NCBI GenBank assembly: GCA_021234155.1
Contig: JAJEKV010000020.1
Span: 17,847,018-17,911,017, forward strand
Direction: 5' to 3'
DNA from: Isoetes taiwanensis
Lineage: Eukaryota; Streptophyta; Lycopodiopsida; Isoetales; Isoetaceae
DNA: 64,000 nt
Of the stretch, positions 44,892 to 57,130 are shown piece after piece. A program made the translations under genes and the position numbers. Within the stretch, counting starts at the first letter, position 1, and each line of letters starts with the position of its first letter. The notes under the pieces are model-generated. The model had not been told where the DNA came from, made no database searches, and was given only the letters and a program-made list of their open reading frames with translations.

Positions 44892-47469
44892 TGTTGGAGA
44901 TTATCACGGGTGGTCTCAAGCGGGGCCTTACAAAGGGTGTTTTGATGGTTAGGGACCTCCAGATCACTTGGTGATCAATCACCTTTACAAAACATCTCAC
45001 AATTTGCGAAATACCAAATCCACTAGAGTCCTAAAGCAAAAGAAACTAGCAGCACTCAAACATTCACCAAACCATGCATCTATTTCAAAAAAAGCACTTG
45101 AAATCTTTACCCAAGGTATCTAGCCAATTCGGAAAGCTGTTGTGAAAGTCTACAGTAAAAATGCTACGATTTCTCACAAATCAATTTGTGCAGTGGGTCA
45201 ATTTTTTGGTCAATGGCTGGGACGTGTGAGCCGATTTGCCAAATGCTAACCAATGATCTTCTTATGGTAGAAACAAATTCCCACACCTAGGTGTGTGCTC
45301 CTTAGGTCATGCATATGCTCACTTAGTTCAAACAAAGCTTGAATTCTGTCGAAACATGCATTACTTGGTGTTTCAATGGCAATGCGTAATCGTCCTTGCA
45401 CTCCTAATTCAAATCCCTTTCTTTTTGTTTTCTGCGCTCTTAATACTTTCGCTCATCGGCTTCTAATAGTTACTTGGATGCTAGAAATGCCTACAAAACT
45501 AGCGGATGATTCGAAGAAAAGATCTATTCTTAGTCTTTTCAAAGGACATATGTTCTCGCAGTCAGTCGTTCAATTTTATCTCCTAACTATGACTTAAACA
45601 AACACTAGTTGTATTACGCTCCAATTCCTTTATGCTCAATTGTAAATGACAATGCTGAGTAAATGAGTTTAATCATAGTTTCACCGCGGTCTTTCCCAAA
45701 TTCGATTTTCATTAAGTCAAAACAGCAAATTCACAACACAAGGTGTTCAAGAATGTCATTTGGATCACCCAAGAACAACTCAATCAAAATAAACTTCAAG
45801 TTTCAAAAGATTCAAGGATATTTCATCACATATGCCTCAGATTTTGATTTCGAAGCGGGGAGGATCTTCGCGCAGCTCGTAGGCGTCCGCGACTTCACGT
45901 TCCTGGTCTTCAAATCCGCTTATGGCCCTCGAAAAAATTGATAGAACAAACCCTTTTTAAAATCCCACATCTCGGCGAGATCTTGGCAAATTCGCAATCA
46001 ATGCCCGCGGTTTTGGTTTAATTGAGCTGTTCTTTAGGTGGAGTAGGACAAAGCGGCAGCGGAGTCTGATGATTACTTACGTTTGGCTCAACGGAATGGA
46101 GGTTTCTTGGCAAGTTCAAATTTTTAGGGTTCAATCGATATATCCACGGTAGAGATCAAAAATCAGATCGTGATATATAGCTCGATCTAGGTGGACTTGT
46201 AAATTGGCGTGTCTTGCCCGTGGGATCCGTTGCCTCCGCCCACACACGGGTGAGCCACGTGGAAGTCTTGGATAGGCTGGAAAGGAATCTACCGTCGGGT
46301 AGAAGGGAATTTTTTGTATTTTTGGCAATGGGCACGGTTCCAAGAAAATGAAATTTGAAGGTCATATAGGGTCTTTTTGGAGATTTTTTGTGCCGAGTGG
46401 CATATTTTCATGGGAGCTTCAAGATGGCAAGGCCAAATTTTGGAAAAATAATACTTTGATTTTTGTTCAAAAAAGGATGAATGGGCAAAGTCAATGGTGA
46501 TGTGTGTTGGTCAAACAAGGCATTTTGCACGGATGGAATTTCAAGATTTCAAATGCCCTTGATATTTTGATGATGAGGTGGCAATAGGTGAAAATATAGT
46601 GGAGAGGTGGAAAAAAATAGGTCAACTAGGGTAAACAAGGCTAGTAGGTTCACTTCAAAGGTAATTTGATCATTAGGTTGACCAATTTTGAGTTTGGTCA
46701 AAACTTGCCTAATCATCATTTGATGATGTGGAGTGATGTGATGATGTGGAAATTTGGTGCTTAGGTGGCAACATGATGAATGAGACATGAAAGTGGCAAA
46801 TGATGAGTGGACCAAAGTAGCTTTGGAGGTGATGACATGTATATCTAGTCATCATGCCATGTCACTTAGAGATGGTGACTAGGCATTTTTTGTGCTTTTT
46901 GTGTTTTTGTGCTTAGCACATATGTTTTTTTTTTTTTTTTTTTGCTTTAGCTACTTGGTATGAAGTGTGTGATAATGGAATGGCAAGGCATGAGATGAAA
47001 AATGATGATATGGAACTTGATGCTAGGCAACTTTTAGGTTTGACAACTCCCTTGGAAAATGTGCCCCAGTAATGGTAGGTCAACTATGAAACAAATGGTT
47101 ACATATGAAATACATGATGGTATAGGATGAAAAGGCAATGAAGGTGAAAAAATAGGATAAAGGATGATGGTATGATGGAACAAAAAGGCAAATAGAGAAT
47201 CATCACAACATGAGAAAGATAAATACCATATCATAGCTTGCCATCTTCCACGGGGTCTTTCCAAACTTCACAAGTGCCTTGGAGCTAGAAAATGCATTCA
47301 ATCCTTGGAGTTTGAGTTGTGAACTGTGTCTTGACTTAAAGTCATCCTTTGAGTTCTTCATCGGCATCTTTGGTCTTCAAATCTTTTGGTTTTCAGTATT
47401 CTTGGTCTTCAAATCTTTGCGATATTGCTTTCCGGCCTTGTATATGTTGCGCTATAGCAGGCAGCAACA
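44892..47469 (-). repeat. 5' LTR of M3
   Basis: 2.58 kb, TGTTGGAGAT ... GCAACA on the plus strand. Same as 180-2773 (its duplicate) and as the 3' LTR. Contains a T-run of about 22 at 46925-46943 and the inverted-end segment near 46710-46890. The right end touches P0 integrase at 47470. Confidence 0.9.
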
Positions 47470-47656
47470 ACTTGCCAAAGAAATTCTCGGAGTCAGGATA
47501 TTATTGGCCTCTGATATTTAAAAGATTGTTATCTTTGCTATAAAGTCTTGCCACACAAGTGTCGGATATTTGGCAAAAAGGATCCTCCTTCATTTGCATT
47601 AAATCCATCATTTCTCGGACCCTTCCAAATATGGGGATTGGATTATATTGGCCCTA
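47470..47656 (+). pseudogene. P0 copy 2: integrase zinc-domain CC half and first catalytic Asp
   Basis: Counterpart of 2774-2954. Reads AKEILGVRILLA, then CHKCRIFGKKDPPSFALNP and LGPFQIWGLDYIGP; the CxxC pair and first catalytic Asp are present. It ends with CCCTA (47652-47656), the left target duplication of the second P1 copy. Confidence 0.85.
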
Positions 47657-49953
47657 TGTTGCCCTGCTATGGCAACATGGCAAAGTGCCATCAAATCTTT
47701 TTTATGTTGCAGGGAAAAAGAAGATACTATGTTGAAGAACCAAGTGAAGACATTGAATTGGAATCAAGATCACACATTGAGAGGACCCTAAGCATCTAGA
47801 AGTTTGGAAGACCCTATGAAGTTTGCAAGCTATTAAAGTGGTATCTTTTCTCCTTCATGTTGTCATTTCTATTCTCCTACCTCACACTCCACATTTCCAA
47901 CGTTCCATTACCCCATACTATCATACATCTCACACATAGCCTTTTGTTCCATAGTTGACCTACCACTACCTAAGGCACATTTTCAAAGTTGTTACACAAA
48001 AAGGATTGCCTAAGCATCAAGTTCTACATCATATTTTTTCATCATATCATTCCATTATCACACACTCCATACCATGTGGCTATAAAAAAAAAAAGCATTT
48101 GAAAAGCTAAACGAGTTTGCCTAGTCACCATCTCAAGTGACATGGCATGATGACTAGATACATGTGTCATCACTTACAAAGCCACATTGGTCCACTCACC
48201 ATTTGCCACTTCCATATATCATTCACCAAGTTGCCACCTAAGCAACAAGTGTCCACATCACCACATCACTCCATACCATTACATCACTCAACATCATTCC
48301 ACATCATCATATCACCTTGCATCATCAAATGATGACTAGGCAAATGTTGACCAAACCCAAAAGTTGGTCAACCATAAAAGATTGAAATGATTGATAAATG
48401 TGCCTATTAGCCTTGTTCTCCCTCCTTGCCACCTCACCAAATCCATGTCTAATGCCTACTCACCCCATTCTTTTTTCCTACAAAAATCAAAAAGTATGGC
48501 ATTTGAGTTTGATGATACCACGATAGCCCTCATGGAATCATGCCACTCCTAAGACAAAAAAAATTTGAAAAAAGAGTGCATATTGACCTTCTAAATGGCT
48601 TTCTTTAAAAGCGTGCTTCATTTGAAAAAATGGCAAAACCTACCTACATCTACCCCCCATCTATCTACCCTCTCATCCCTCGCCAAGTGGCGTCCCCACA
48701 GCATGCCAAGTCAAAACCACGAGGAAGCTTGGCGTGGGGAGGAGACCACGTAATCAAGAGAGAGGAAAATAGCTCTCTATTTATACCTTAGCCTCTTTTT
48801 CTGATTTTTGCACGTGGGATAATTGCTCTCAAGAAAACTCAGAACCCTAAAATGTGACTTGCCAAGAACTTTTTTTGTCGATTGAACAGAGCAATCATTA
48901 CATTGGCTAACCATTCCTGTCTGTTACACCCAAAGAAATGTCTAAACCAACCAAAAACATGGCCAAGATCCCAATTTGCCAAGATCCGTGGGAAAGCGAT
49001 TTTTTAAAGGGGATTCATTCAACGAGAGAGAAAAAGTGTGGGCTTTTCTTGGCGATTCAAAGGCGACGGTACACGAAGTGTGAAGTCGAATTGATCTTTG
49101 AGAGTTCCTCACGCTTTAAGAGATCTATCTGAGGCATATTATGATTGATTTTGTATCCAAAATTCGATTTGTATGTTTTGAGATGTCATGTTGATTGATC
49201 ATCTTGATCATTGACATGGCGTCAAATATGATGACTTTGATTCGGTTTAATGAAAATCGACCTTGGAAAATATCATTTGATGCATTTGTGTTTTTGAATT
49301 AATTCTAGAAATGGGAAAAAAAAAAGCCATACCCTCGCATCAAGTCGCATACAAAGCTCTAGGCTGCATTGGTACAATTATTTAGGAAAGGAAAAGCTAA
49401 AAAAAGGGGAGAAAAGATCAACCCAGCGATGTTTTAAAAGTCACGTCATACTTTTCATGATCATTAGATGCTCGGACATACTTCTCAAATTACGGAGGCC
49501 CGACTTTTAGCCACGAAAATAGCATGCTCTTATTATGCGGGCCTGCGTGTTCCTTTTGTCTAAATTTAGTTGGATCGAAAATTCATCACCATTCTCATTT
49601 GGCAAAATTGAGTGCCTTTGTCAGTCCATTGACCAACCGACTTAGTCAAGAATCATTATTTCTCACCAACCGTGAGGATTCTTTTGCATAGACTTTCTCC
49701 AACACTTTCTTCAGATATCATGGTGACATGCTATGCTTGTTTGGGTTCAAAATGTTGAATGCATTAATTTACGTACATTTGTTAGAATAAGACTAGCTTT
49801 TGGCTTTTGGGAAACTAGTGAAATCTTGTTTTCGAAATTTAAAAAACAGATATTTTAGCCGCAGTGATCACCTCAAGTGATGCGGAGGTCCTAGACCAAG
49901 ATTAGTGCTTCTTTGACCTGAGGTTGGTGGTTTAGCCGGGTTTGCCATCAACA
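47657..49953 (+). repeat. 5' LTR of P1 copy 2
   Basis: 2.30 kb, TGTTGCC ... CATCAACA. Possible TATA box TATTTATA at 48778-48785. It shares G at 47859 and C at 47901 with the copy 1 5' LTR against A and T in the 3' LTR. The U5 palindrome is near 49866-49882. Confidence 0.92.
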
Positions 49954-49996
49954 TTTTGGAGGTCCTAAAGATTTCCACCTGGTTTTCAAAGAACTC

Positions 49997-50332
49997 ATGG
50001 CTCCTAGAAGAAATGAAACAGAAGCTCAGAACCATTGGAACCACAAGGATTACATTTGCGGTAGAACAGCAAAAAGTGTGCAATCCCACGGTGTTTTGAG
50101 CTAAGTTTGCCCATTACTCCACCCATATTTGAACCAACTATGAATGCTAACCATTTTTTGAAGGTATTTGATGAATATTATAGAGATTATATGGTTGTAA
50201 AAGGGCTGTAGGTTTTTGAGTTTAGAGATGCATGAAATCTGATGAGGCATATGCTTGGTGTGAGCATGTGACCTCGATTATGAATCTTGATACATATGAA
50301 AGTCTTGTGACGGCAATTTTTGGCTAGGTTTG
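49997..50332 (+). pseudogene. P1 copy 2 gag, N-terminal part
   Basis: The ATG at 49997 gives MAPRRNE, then a frame-shifted equivalent of 5308-5648, including ANHFLKVFDEYYRDY. M2 interrupts it at the same place as M1 in copy 1 (flank GGCTAGGTTTG against GGTTAGGTTTG). Confidence 0.8.
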
Positions 50333-52289
50333 TGTTGACCCTAAGGCACGGCTTATAGGTCAACCACAAGAATCAATTCAAGTTTTCACTCAAATTGGGG
50401 TTAGGACCTCCGGATCATAAGGTGATCGGTCTATCAAGAAAATTCAAAGATAAGTTCAAAAGTTTGAGTTCTATACCTTTCCCATTTTCAAAAAATGGTA
50501 CCTTTACCAAAAACAATTGTAGTGTTGGGAAGCGGATAGATGTTTTGAGTCGAGATCTTTGTAGACTTGGTCAAAAAAGTTGTAGGTAACCGGCTGACAA
50601 AACCTCGACCAAGTCGAGGAGACTCAATCGTGAGTTATTCGAGCTCAAAGTGAGGTCAAATTTTTGGTCAATAGAGGTCAAATGTAGAAAAGCAGTGATG
50701 AGGAATTGAGATTTAGAGTTGCCAATCACTTTTTGGGAATTTCCAAAGTAGGTAGATTGCAATGATCTTTGGGGAAGGTAGGCAAAGGTCAAATACTAGT
50801 TTGGAGGTGTATAGGTATTTTTGTGGCTGGATTTGGCAAAATACAATCTAAGCTGCTCAAACCGAGAGCAATTTTTTTGAATTTGAGCTACACTTGGTAT
50901 TTTTGAATGATTTCAACTCCTTTGGCTTTCTTAACACCCAAAGATGAGTGAATGAGCACCGGACCAAAGGCTAAAAACACCAGAGATTTTTCTATAGAAT
51001 TTTTTTGTGGTGAGAATTGCTAAGGAAAATATCGGAGACAAATTCAACAACTTGGCGGTCAATTTGGATTGATATGAAGGTAGATATATCAAGATAACAA
51101 TAGATAAGGATGCTTCATAGCTTCAAGTACAAGAAAATAATCATCAAAAGTCATAAGGTAATTTACGAGAAAGTAATGTCAACTAAATCTTGTAGATCCG
51201 GTTGAGGAGAGCTCAAGAACTTCAAGGATCGTCGGATCTTGCTCAGCAATGATCAATGTATGATCTGAATATACGGGCCTTCAAAATCTTACATTATTGT
51301 TTCGGTATATATGTTTTGATTTAACGGTTCCGGCATTTTAGGGCTTAAATTTAGGCTTGATGAGATGCTTAAGGCGGGAAATGCAGAAATAGATAGGTTT
51401 TGAGTTCAATGATTCCATTCAGTGATTGGCGGGGTTTCCATAATTAGGGTTCTTGAAGGTATTTTTTCGAGAAAATCCAGCGATCGATGGCCAAGTATTT
51501 CTTGAGGTATATCCCAAGAATATCTTTGTATTTATCAATTTTAGGAAGATAGGCCATGGTCCATAAAGGGTACCACAAAAATAATTATGAGTCTTAACCC
51601 ATTTGGGTCTATGGCAACCTAATTTCTTTGGGGAATATTCTAGATGGGTAGAAAATGGGATATTAATGGAACATATTTGAGTGGCATAGGTACACATAAT
51701 GGTAAAGAACAAGGAGGCACAAAAGCTTGTGAAAAAAGATTAGGCCAAGGGTATGTGGTAAGGGTGCAAATATGAAGAATGAAAATAAGGCAAAGGGGGT
51801 ATGAAATGGGTAAGACATCCATGGGAAAACAAAATGTGGTAAGAAAGGTACTTTTGGCAAGGCAAAATATGATTTGCAAAAGGTGAGCAAAGAAGAATAT
51901 GAGTGTGAGGGAAAATGACTAGGGGAAATTCAAAAAGGAAGGTGAGAATAAGATATGGGGGTAGGCAAAAAAATGGCTAAGGGATGGAACCAAATACCAT
52001 GGGATCTTCTAAACTTTGAACTTCAATCTTCAAAAAATGCCTTCCAAACTTCTTTAACCCAGAATCTTCTAGAGCATATTCTTGACTAAGCACTTTGACC
52101 TTGAATAAAGTACCTCATGTGAGTTTTGAACCTTGAGCACTTGTTGACTTGAGAAATGAACACCCTTTGACCTCCATATCAATGTTGACTGCCAAGAATC
52201 TTCTAAACTTTGACCTAGTATTCCAAGATAAGTTGACCTAGTTTTGAATGCATGGATCACAAGTAGCATGTTGCCCTTTGGGGGCAACA
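50333..52289 (-). repeat. 3' LTR of M2
   Basis: 1.96 kb; plus strand TGTTGACC ... GGGGGCAACA. Start palindrome on the element strand at 52270-52289. Otherwise as for M1. Confidence 0.92.
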
Positions 52290-53200
52290 TCATAAAAACA
52301 AAGAAAAAGGCTGGTCCCCTCAGCCATATAATGTCAAAAGTGAATAAGTAGAGGGTCTTCAACTTTGTACAAAAAGTATGCGTGATAGAGTAAAAGTGCA
52401 AATGTTGGTGATGGTGAAATGATGTAGGTGGGATATGGTGAGTGAGAGAAGGCAAAAATGGATGTGAAAATGACAAGGTGATGATGGAGTGATGGTGAAT
52501 GGAATATGGTGAGTGAGAAGAGATAAAAGTGAATGTGAATATGACAAGATGATAATGAAATGGAGATGAAATGAGTGTACAAGTGTTTGAAACTTAGCCA
52601 AAAACAAGAAAATGTGTGTATCCCTCTTGATCTTCAACAAATTGCAACTCTGCTATATGATGGTAAAGATGAATTAGAGAGTGCTTTTTCTTCTATGAGG
52701 GAATGAGAACAAGAATGAGGAGTTTAGATGGAAGGTAGGGCCACTTATGACGGAGATGAAAAACATGGGAGGAAAGTGCACTGTCATGGAAACACATAAA
52801 CCAATTAGTCTCAAAAACCTTGCAACTCTGCTATGATGGTGAAGGTGATTTTTGTCTTTGCTAGGGTATGGAAAACAAGAATAGAGGATTGGATGGATGG
52901 TAGGAATGTTTTAAGACAGGTGAATAAAAATGGAAGAAAAGAATGCTCTGCAAATGACACTTGGTAGTTATTAGTATCAACCCTGTTCTTGAGATCACAC
53001 TGTATTGCTTTACGGTCAAATCAACCTAAAAACATGAAACCAATTCTATTAGAGTAAAGTGCTCCAAAGTTAAATTGTTCTATCTCTTGAAATAGTGTGC
53101 TTAAAGATCTAAGCTGATTTAACTACTTTAAACCTACCATAAATCTTCAAACTTTTTAATGAGAGAATAGGGACAAGCAAGCATCTTTGGTCCCAATACC
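52290..53200 (-). other. 3' untranslated region of M2 with hairpin and tandem repeat
   Basis: The polypurine hairpin (GGCTGGTCCCCTCAGCC on the plus strand) is at 52309-52325. GATGGTGAATG-rich stretch at 52390-52560. Two diverged direct repeats at about 52640-52815 and 52820-52965, both starting TTGCAACTCTGCTAT. Frames here are shadows. Confidence 0.68.
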
Positions 53201-54340
53201 TTCAGGTGCAAGATATTGATTGGATTTGGCGGGGGCATTCTGAGGCAACTTCTTGTAGCCAATAAGAGTTAGTACTGCAGGTTTCGATTACTACAAATGG
53301 TCCTTCCCAAATATTGTCAAATTTGCCGGTGAGTCTTCCTTTGACTTGTTCCATTTGAGAACAAGCTCTCCGCTTAAAAGTGCCTTGTATTTTTGTGTGC
53401 GACCTTGAATGCAACGGATCCTTGGCTTTTTCAGCAAATTGGTATTCTCGGCCTCCATCCTATACTCATCTAGGTGCAACAAAGCATCAATCTCTCTTGC
53501 AAGGCATGTTCAAAAGGTAAACATAATTTATAAGCTAACCTCGGGGGAGGGCAACTCAAGTTCCATTGGTAAAATTTGCCTCTATGCCATAAACCGAGGT
53601 TGAAGGGTGTATGATTTGTAGCTGTCTTGATAGTGACTCTATAAGCCCAAAAGTGCATCCACTATTTTGACATGCCAATCTCTCTTGTTGATCTCAAGCT
53701 GTCTTACGCAAGATATTTTTCAACACTTTGTTAGTGGCTTCGGCTTGTCCATTACCTTGGGGATAGTATGAGGAGCTCTTGGTATGCTTGACCTTCAAGA
53801 TGTCCATCAGGTTAGTAATAACTTCATTAACAAAAGCGTGCCCCTATCGAATGCAAGCGAAAAGGAATACCAAACTGGAACAAACATACTCATGTAAAAA
53901 TCTTGCGGTTAATGGCGACGTGCTTTGTCTCAAGGGTATAGCTTCGCCCATTTAGTAAAATAATCGTAGCCACAATGATATGCTGATGTTGACACTGAAA
54001 GAAGAAGGATTAATAGGGCCAATATAGTCTAATCCCCAAATTTGAAAGGGCCACGGAGATATGATGGGATTGAGGGCAGCTGGAAGTAAAATTCTTTTGC
54101 TAAAAGATTTGGCATTGATGGCAAGTCTTGATAATATCATAACAATCTTTAAAAGCGGTAGGCCAATAATATCGGACACGAGAATCTTTTTTTGCTGTAG
54201 TATCACCAGCAAAATGCCCTCCACAAATACCTTTGTGCATTTCCACGATGATTAGAGGCGGACTCACTTTCCTCACACATCTCAACAAGACTCCATCTCG
54301 GTTGACTTTGCACAAAACATTGTCTATCATCTTGAATTAT
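53200..54340 (-). pseudogene. M2 integrase (broken)
   Basis: Read leftwards. The zinc domain is visible complete across 54330-54100: EMHKGICGGHFAGDTTAKK, then FKDCYDIIKTCHQCQIF (H-H-C-C). Next is GPFQIWGLDYIGPINPSS with the first Asp (about 54045-54010), then the second-Asp region (about 53840). FWAYRVTIKTATNHTPF (53658-53600), LARLAYKLCLPFEHALQER and FKRRACSQMEQVKG / GELVLKWNKSKEDSPANL (53480-53290) follow. The best reference for the integrase of the M1/M2/P0 subfamily. Confidence 0.84.
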
Positions 54341-55085
54341 GCGCATTTATCCTTGAGTCTCCTTTTTGGTTTGAGGTGAGATTTGGAGAGATAACTCCAT
54401 GTTGTAAGGCGTCTCGATAGGTTGTTGCCACCCACCATCGGCTTGATCTTTGGAATTAACTCTACACGAGCTACTACAAGTGAAGTATATCATTATCCAA
54501 CTCATCCTCATGGTCAAAAAATATATAAGGCAAATAAAGGCTAGGACTTACGTACCAAATGTAATTCTTTTCTGAAATATCATAACTTTGCAACTTACAA
54601 GCCCACCTTTGGATTTTTTGGCTTATTGGTTTGCCTTACCAAATAGTAGACCCATTGGGTTTTGCTTCATGTAGACTTGAACTTGACTTTTTCGAGGGAG
54701 CAAGTGTCACCTGCCTATTGATAAGAAACATGAGGGCAGCGACTTTTTTTCTATTCTAGTGTATCTCTCCTCTAAAGCGAGACCATTGTTTACTTGCAAA
54801 CACTATGGTGTGCTTTTCTACTAAAATGGCTAACCCTATAGCTTTTTAGTACTTGATAATATAAACTTCAAATGGTATATTCAAATCACGGTTTCCTCAA
54901 AAGTGTGGCTTCACATATGGATTGAATGAGAAAGTCAAAAGCTTCTTGGCATTCGGGGAAGTCCATGTGATGGGTATGTGCTTACTCTCGGACTTGGAGA
55001 ACTTGCCTACCCTTGTCAATCTAGAAATAGGGCTCAAAATATGAGCAAAATTAGGAATATACATTACGAGAAAACTTGTCATACC
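54340..55085 (-). pseudogene. M2 gypsy-type RNase H (broken)
   Basis: Starts after the RT thumb segment MTSFLVMYIPNFAHILSPISRLTRVGKF (55082-54897). Includes the KQNPMGLLFGKANKPKN.KVGL and CKLQSYDI.EKNYIW pieces (about 54665-54550). Same position as in M1; shifts prevent placing catalytic residues. Confidence 0.68.
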
Positions 55086-56020
55086 AACAAAACTTTTGAC
55101 CTGTTTTAGATTCTTGGGAGGTGCTAATTTTTGAGGGCTTCAATCTTGTCTTGAGCAACCTGAATGCCTTGGCTGGATACTTCATGCCCTAAGAGTTGTC
55201 CTTTTGATGCAAAAGATGCATTTCTTTGGATTTAGATTGACTCTGAGCTCTGCATAAAGAACAAATTCTTGCAAGTAGCTCCACATGATTAGATGGATTA
55301 GAGCCTAAGCAAAGGTCATCTAAGTACACCCTAAACTCTTCAGGCGAGACATTGATTTGAAAATAACATCCATTGCCCTTTGGAAGGTGGCTGGAGCATT
55401 CATCAAACCAAAAGGCATTCTTTTCATAGCATATGTACCCAGGGGAGTGATAAAGGAAGTCTTTGGCTGGTCTTCTTCTTTGATCTTGTCTGGTTGAACC
55501 ACGAGAATCCATCCAAAATGAATACACTTCCTTACACCTTTCTGACATATAGGATCTCTTCTAGAAAAGGCAAGGGGTAACAATCCTTGATGGTAGCTTT
55601 GTTGAGATCTCGATAATCAATGCAAATTCTTAAAGCACCACTTTTCTTCTCTCTGGGGAACAATGCAAGATACCCATTCGGGATTAATAATTTCAATAAT
55701 CACACCTGCATCTAACATCTTATTCAATTCATCCTTGATTAGCCCCATAAGTGAAGCATTAATCCTCCTTAATTTTTTGAAAAGCGGGTTTACAACCTTC
55801 CTTGATTTTAATTTCAAATTGGCATACCTCGGTTTGATACGATAATTACGAATAGTCCAGGCAAATACATCTTTTCTTTCTTCAAAAACATTTGTATGCT
55901 CTCCCTGTTTTGATATTCAATCAAATCTCCAACAAAAGCGAGTTCTAGTACCATTTTTTGTGATCACAATCTCTTGATCTCCTTCTTTTTACGATGCATC
56001 AATGGTCAAAATAGGACAAA
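55085..56020 (-). pseudogene. M2 reverse transcriptase
   Basis: KSRKVVNPLFKKLRRINASLMGLIKDELNKMLDAGVIIEI (55817-55690), CIDYRDLNKATIKD (about 55620), VYSFWMDSRGSTRQDQ (55520), SFITPLGTYAMKRMPFGLMNAPATFQRAMDVIF (55480-55370), VYLDDLCLGSNPSNHVELL (about 55330-55280). The main motifs including the Asp pair are intact over 119 open codons (55548-55189). The best-preserved RT of the window. Confidence 0.88.
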
Positions 56021-56039
56021 GTGCTTTTACTTCATTGTC

Positions 56040-56520
56040 ATCAAGGTCATCTTGAGGAATAGCCCCCTCGGTCAAATGTGACATGAGAGTTTCCCTACAC
56101 GGGGGCATCGACCTCAAAATTCTTTTCTCTTGGAATATGGTGATCCTCCATGAAGCAAAACTTGAGAGCACTCCCATTGCACGATTTTTCAAAAGCTCCA
56201 TATTTGCATTCTTTGTTTGATAATCTCTCATGAAACTTATTGCAAATTAATTGTGAGTCACCATAAATATGGATATTGGCAATATCCATAGCTTTGGCTT
56301 CTTGAAGACCTGCAATCAAAGCTTTGTATTACGCCACATTAGAAGTGACTTGAGGAAAAATTCTCCCTACTTTAGCTAAGAGTTTATGAGAAGAATCTTT
56401 CAAAATAGCGGCCGGATGATGCAACATTTAGTTTTTTAGAGATACCTCCATCAAACCATAGAAAACATTTGGTCCTTGTTTCTTTGGGAAGTGCACACTC
56501 CATAATAGGGGAACCATTTC
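56040..56520 (-). pseudogene. M2 archaeal-type RNase H, before RT
   Basis: WFDG at about 56460, ASS/PAAIL near 56410, AEYKALIAGLQEAKAMDIANIHIYGDSQLICN (56340-56240), KFCFMEDHHIPREKNFEVDAPV (56165-56100), then the linker LMSHLTEGAIPQDDLDDNEVKALCPILTIDAS (56090-55990). All four catalytic positions (D, E, D, D) can be seen in order. The domain lies between protease and RT as in M1, M3 and P1. Confidence 0.86.
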
Positions 56521-56589
56521 ATATTTCCTTGGTTTGGTGGTTTTTAACCTGTATTAAGATCCCAAAGGCTCCTCAATTAGCATTTCTTT

Positions 56590-57130
56590 AATAAAGTTTA
56601 CCTCTTCTTTGGAGTCATAGGAGCCTTCTTGGTTGTAAATAGTAGCAGTTTGGGAGCCATTGGAGATGGTACATCTCCCTTGAGACTTGGCGGCCTAGCA
56701 TCCACGGTAGCTAGCCATCTTCTCCTAAAAAGTAGGTCATAGATATCAGATTCATCTCCTATATCTTCAAAAGCCACCACAATAAAAGTTAGCGACTCTC
56801 GGTTATGCCTTACGTATTAACAAGCACTTTAGTCACCACACCAATAGGAGAGATTTTAGCATTATAAAAAGATCTTAGTAATATAGAAGCTCTCTTGTCC
56901 ACCTCGAAACCACACTTCTTCATAATGTGATATGGCATGATGTTTTGGGGAGATCCCCATCAAGTAATACATTGGAAAAAGTAAAACCTCCTAAAGCATT
57001 TGAACATGTAAATGCTCGGGGTCTTTTTCATTACATTGCTAGAACAAGATCGTGGCATCGGTAAAGTTTATACAAGCATTTAATTGTTCACCACTAGTTT
57101 CTTTGAAGCACTCTCTTCACGTAATTTGGG
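56590..57130 (-). pseudogene. M2 aspartic protease (broken)
   Basis: Read leftwards. MYYLMGISQNIMPYHIMKKCGFEVDKRASILL (about 56980-56870) holds the altered active-site area. VVAFEDIGDESDIYDLLFRRRWLATVDARPPSLKGDVPSPMAPKLLLFTTKKA (56780-56598) gives the C-terminal half, open for 60 codons. Confidence 0.72.

Larger units (their letters stand above)
36311..47469 (-). mobile_element. Ty3/gypsy LTR retrotransposon M3 (minus strand), complete
   Basis: 11.16 kb. LTRs are 36311-38906 (3') and 44892-47469 (5'); the 6.0 kb internal region is read leftwards with gag, PR, aRNH, RT, gRNH, IN. It is inserted between the HH and CC halves of the P0 integrase zinc domain. Flanks read ACTCTT on the left and ACTTGCC (ACTACCGCC in copy 1) on the right, consistent with a 5-base duplication near ACTGC blurred by miscalls. 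The internal region is more decayed than M1 or P1. Confidence 0.9.
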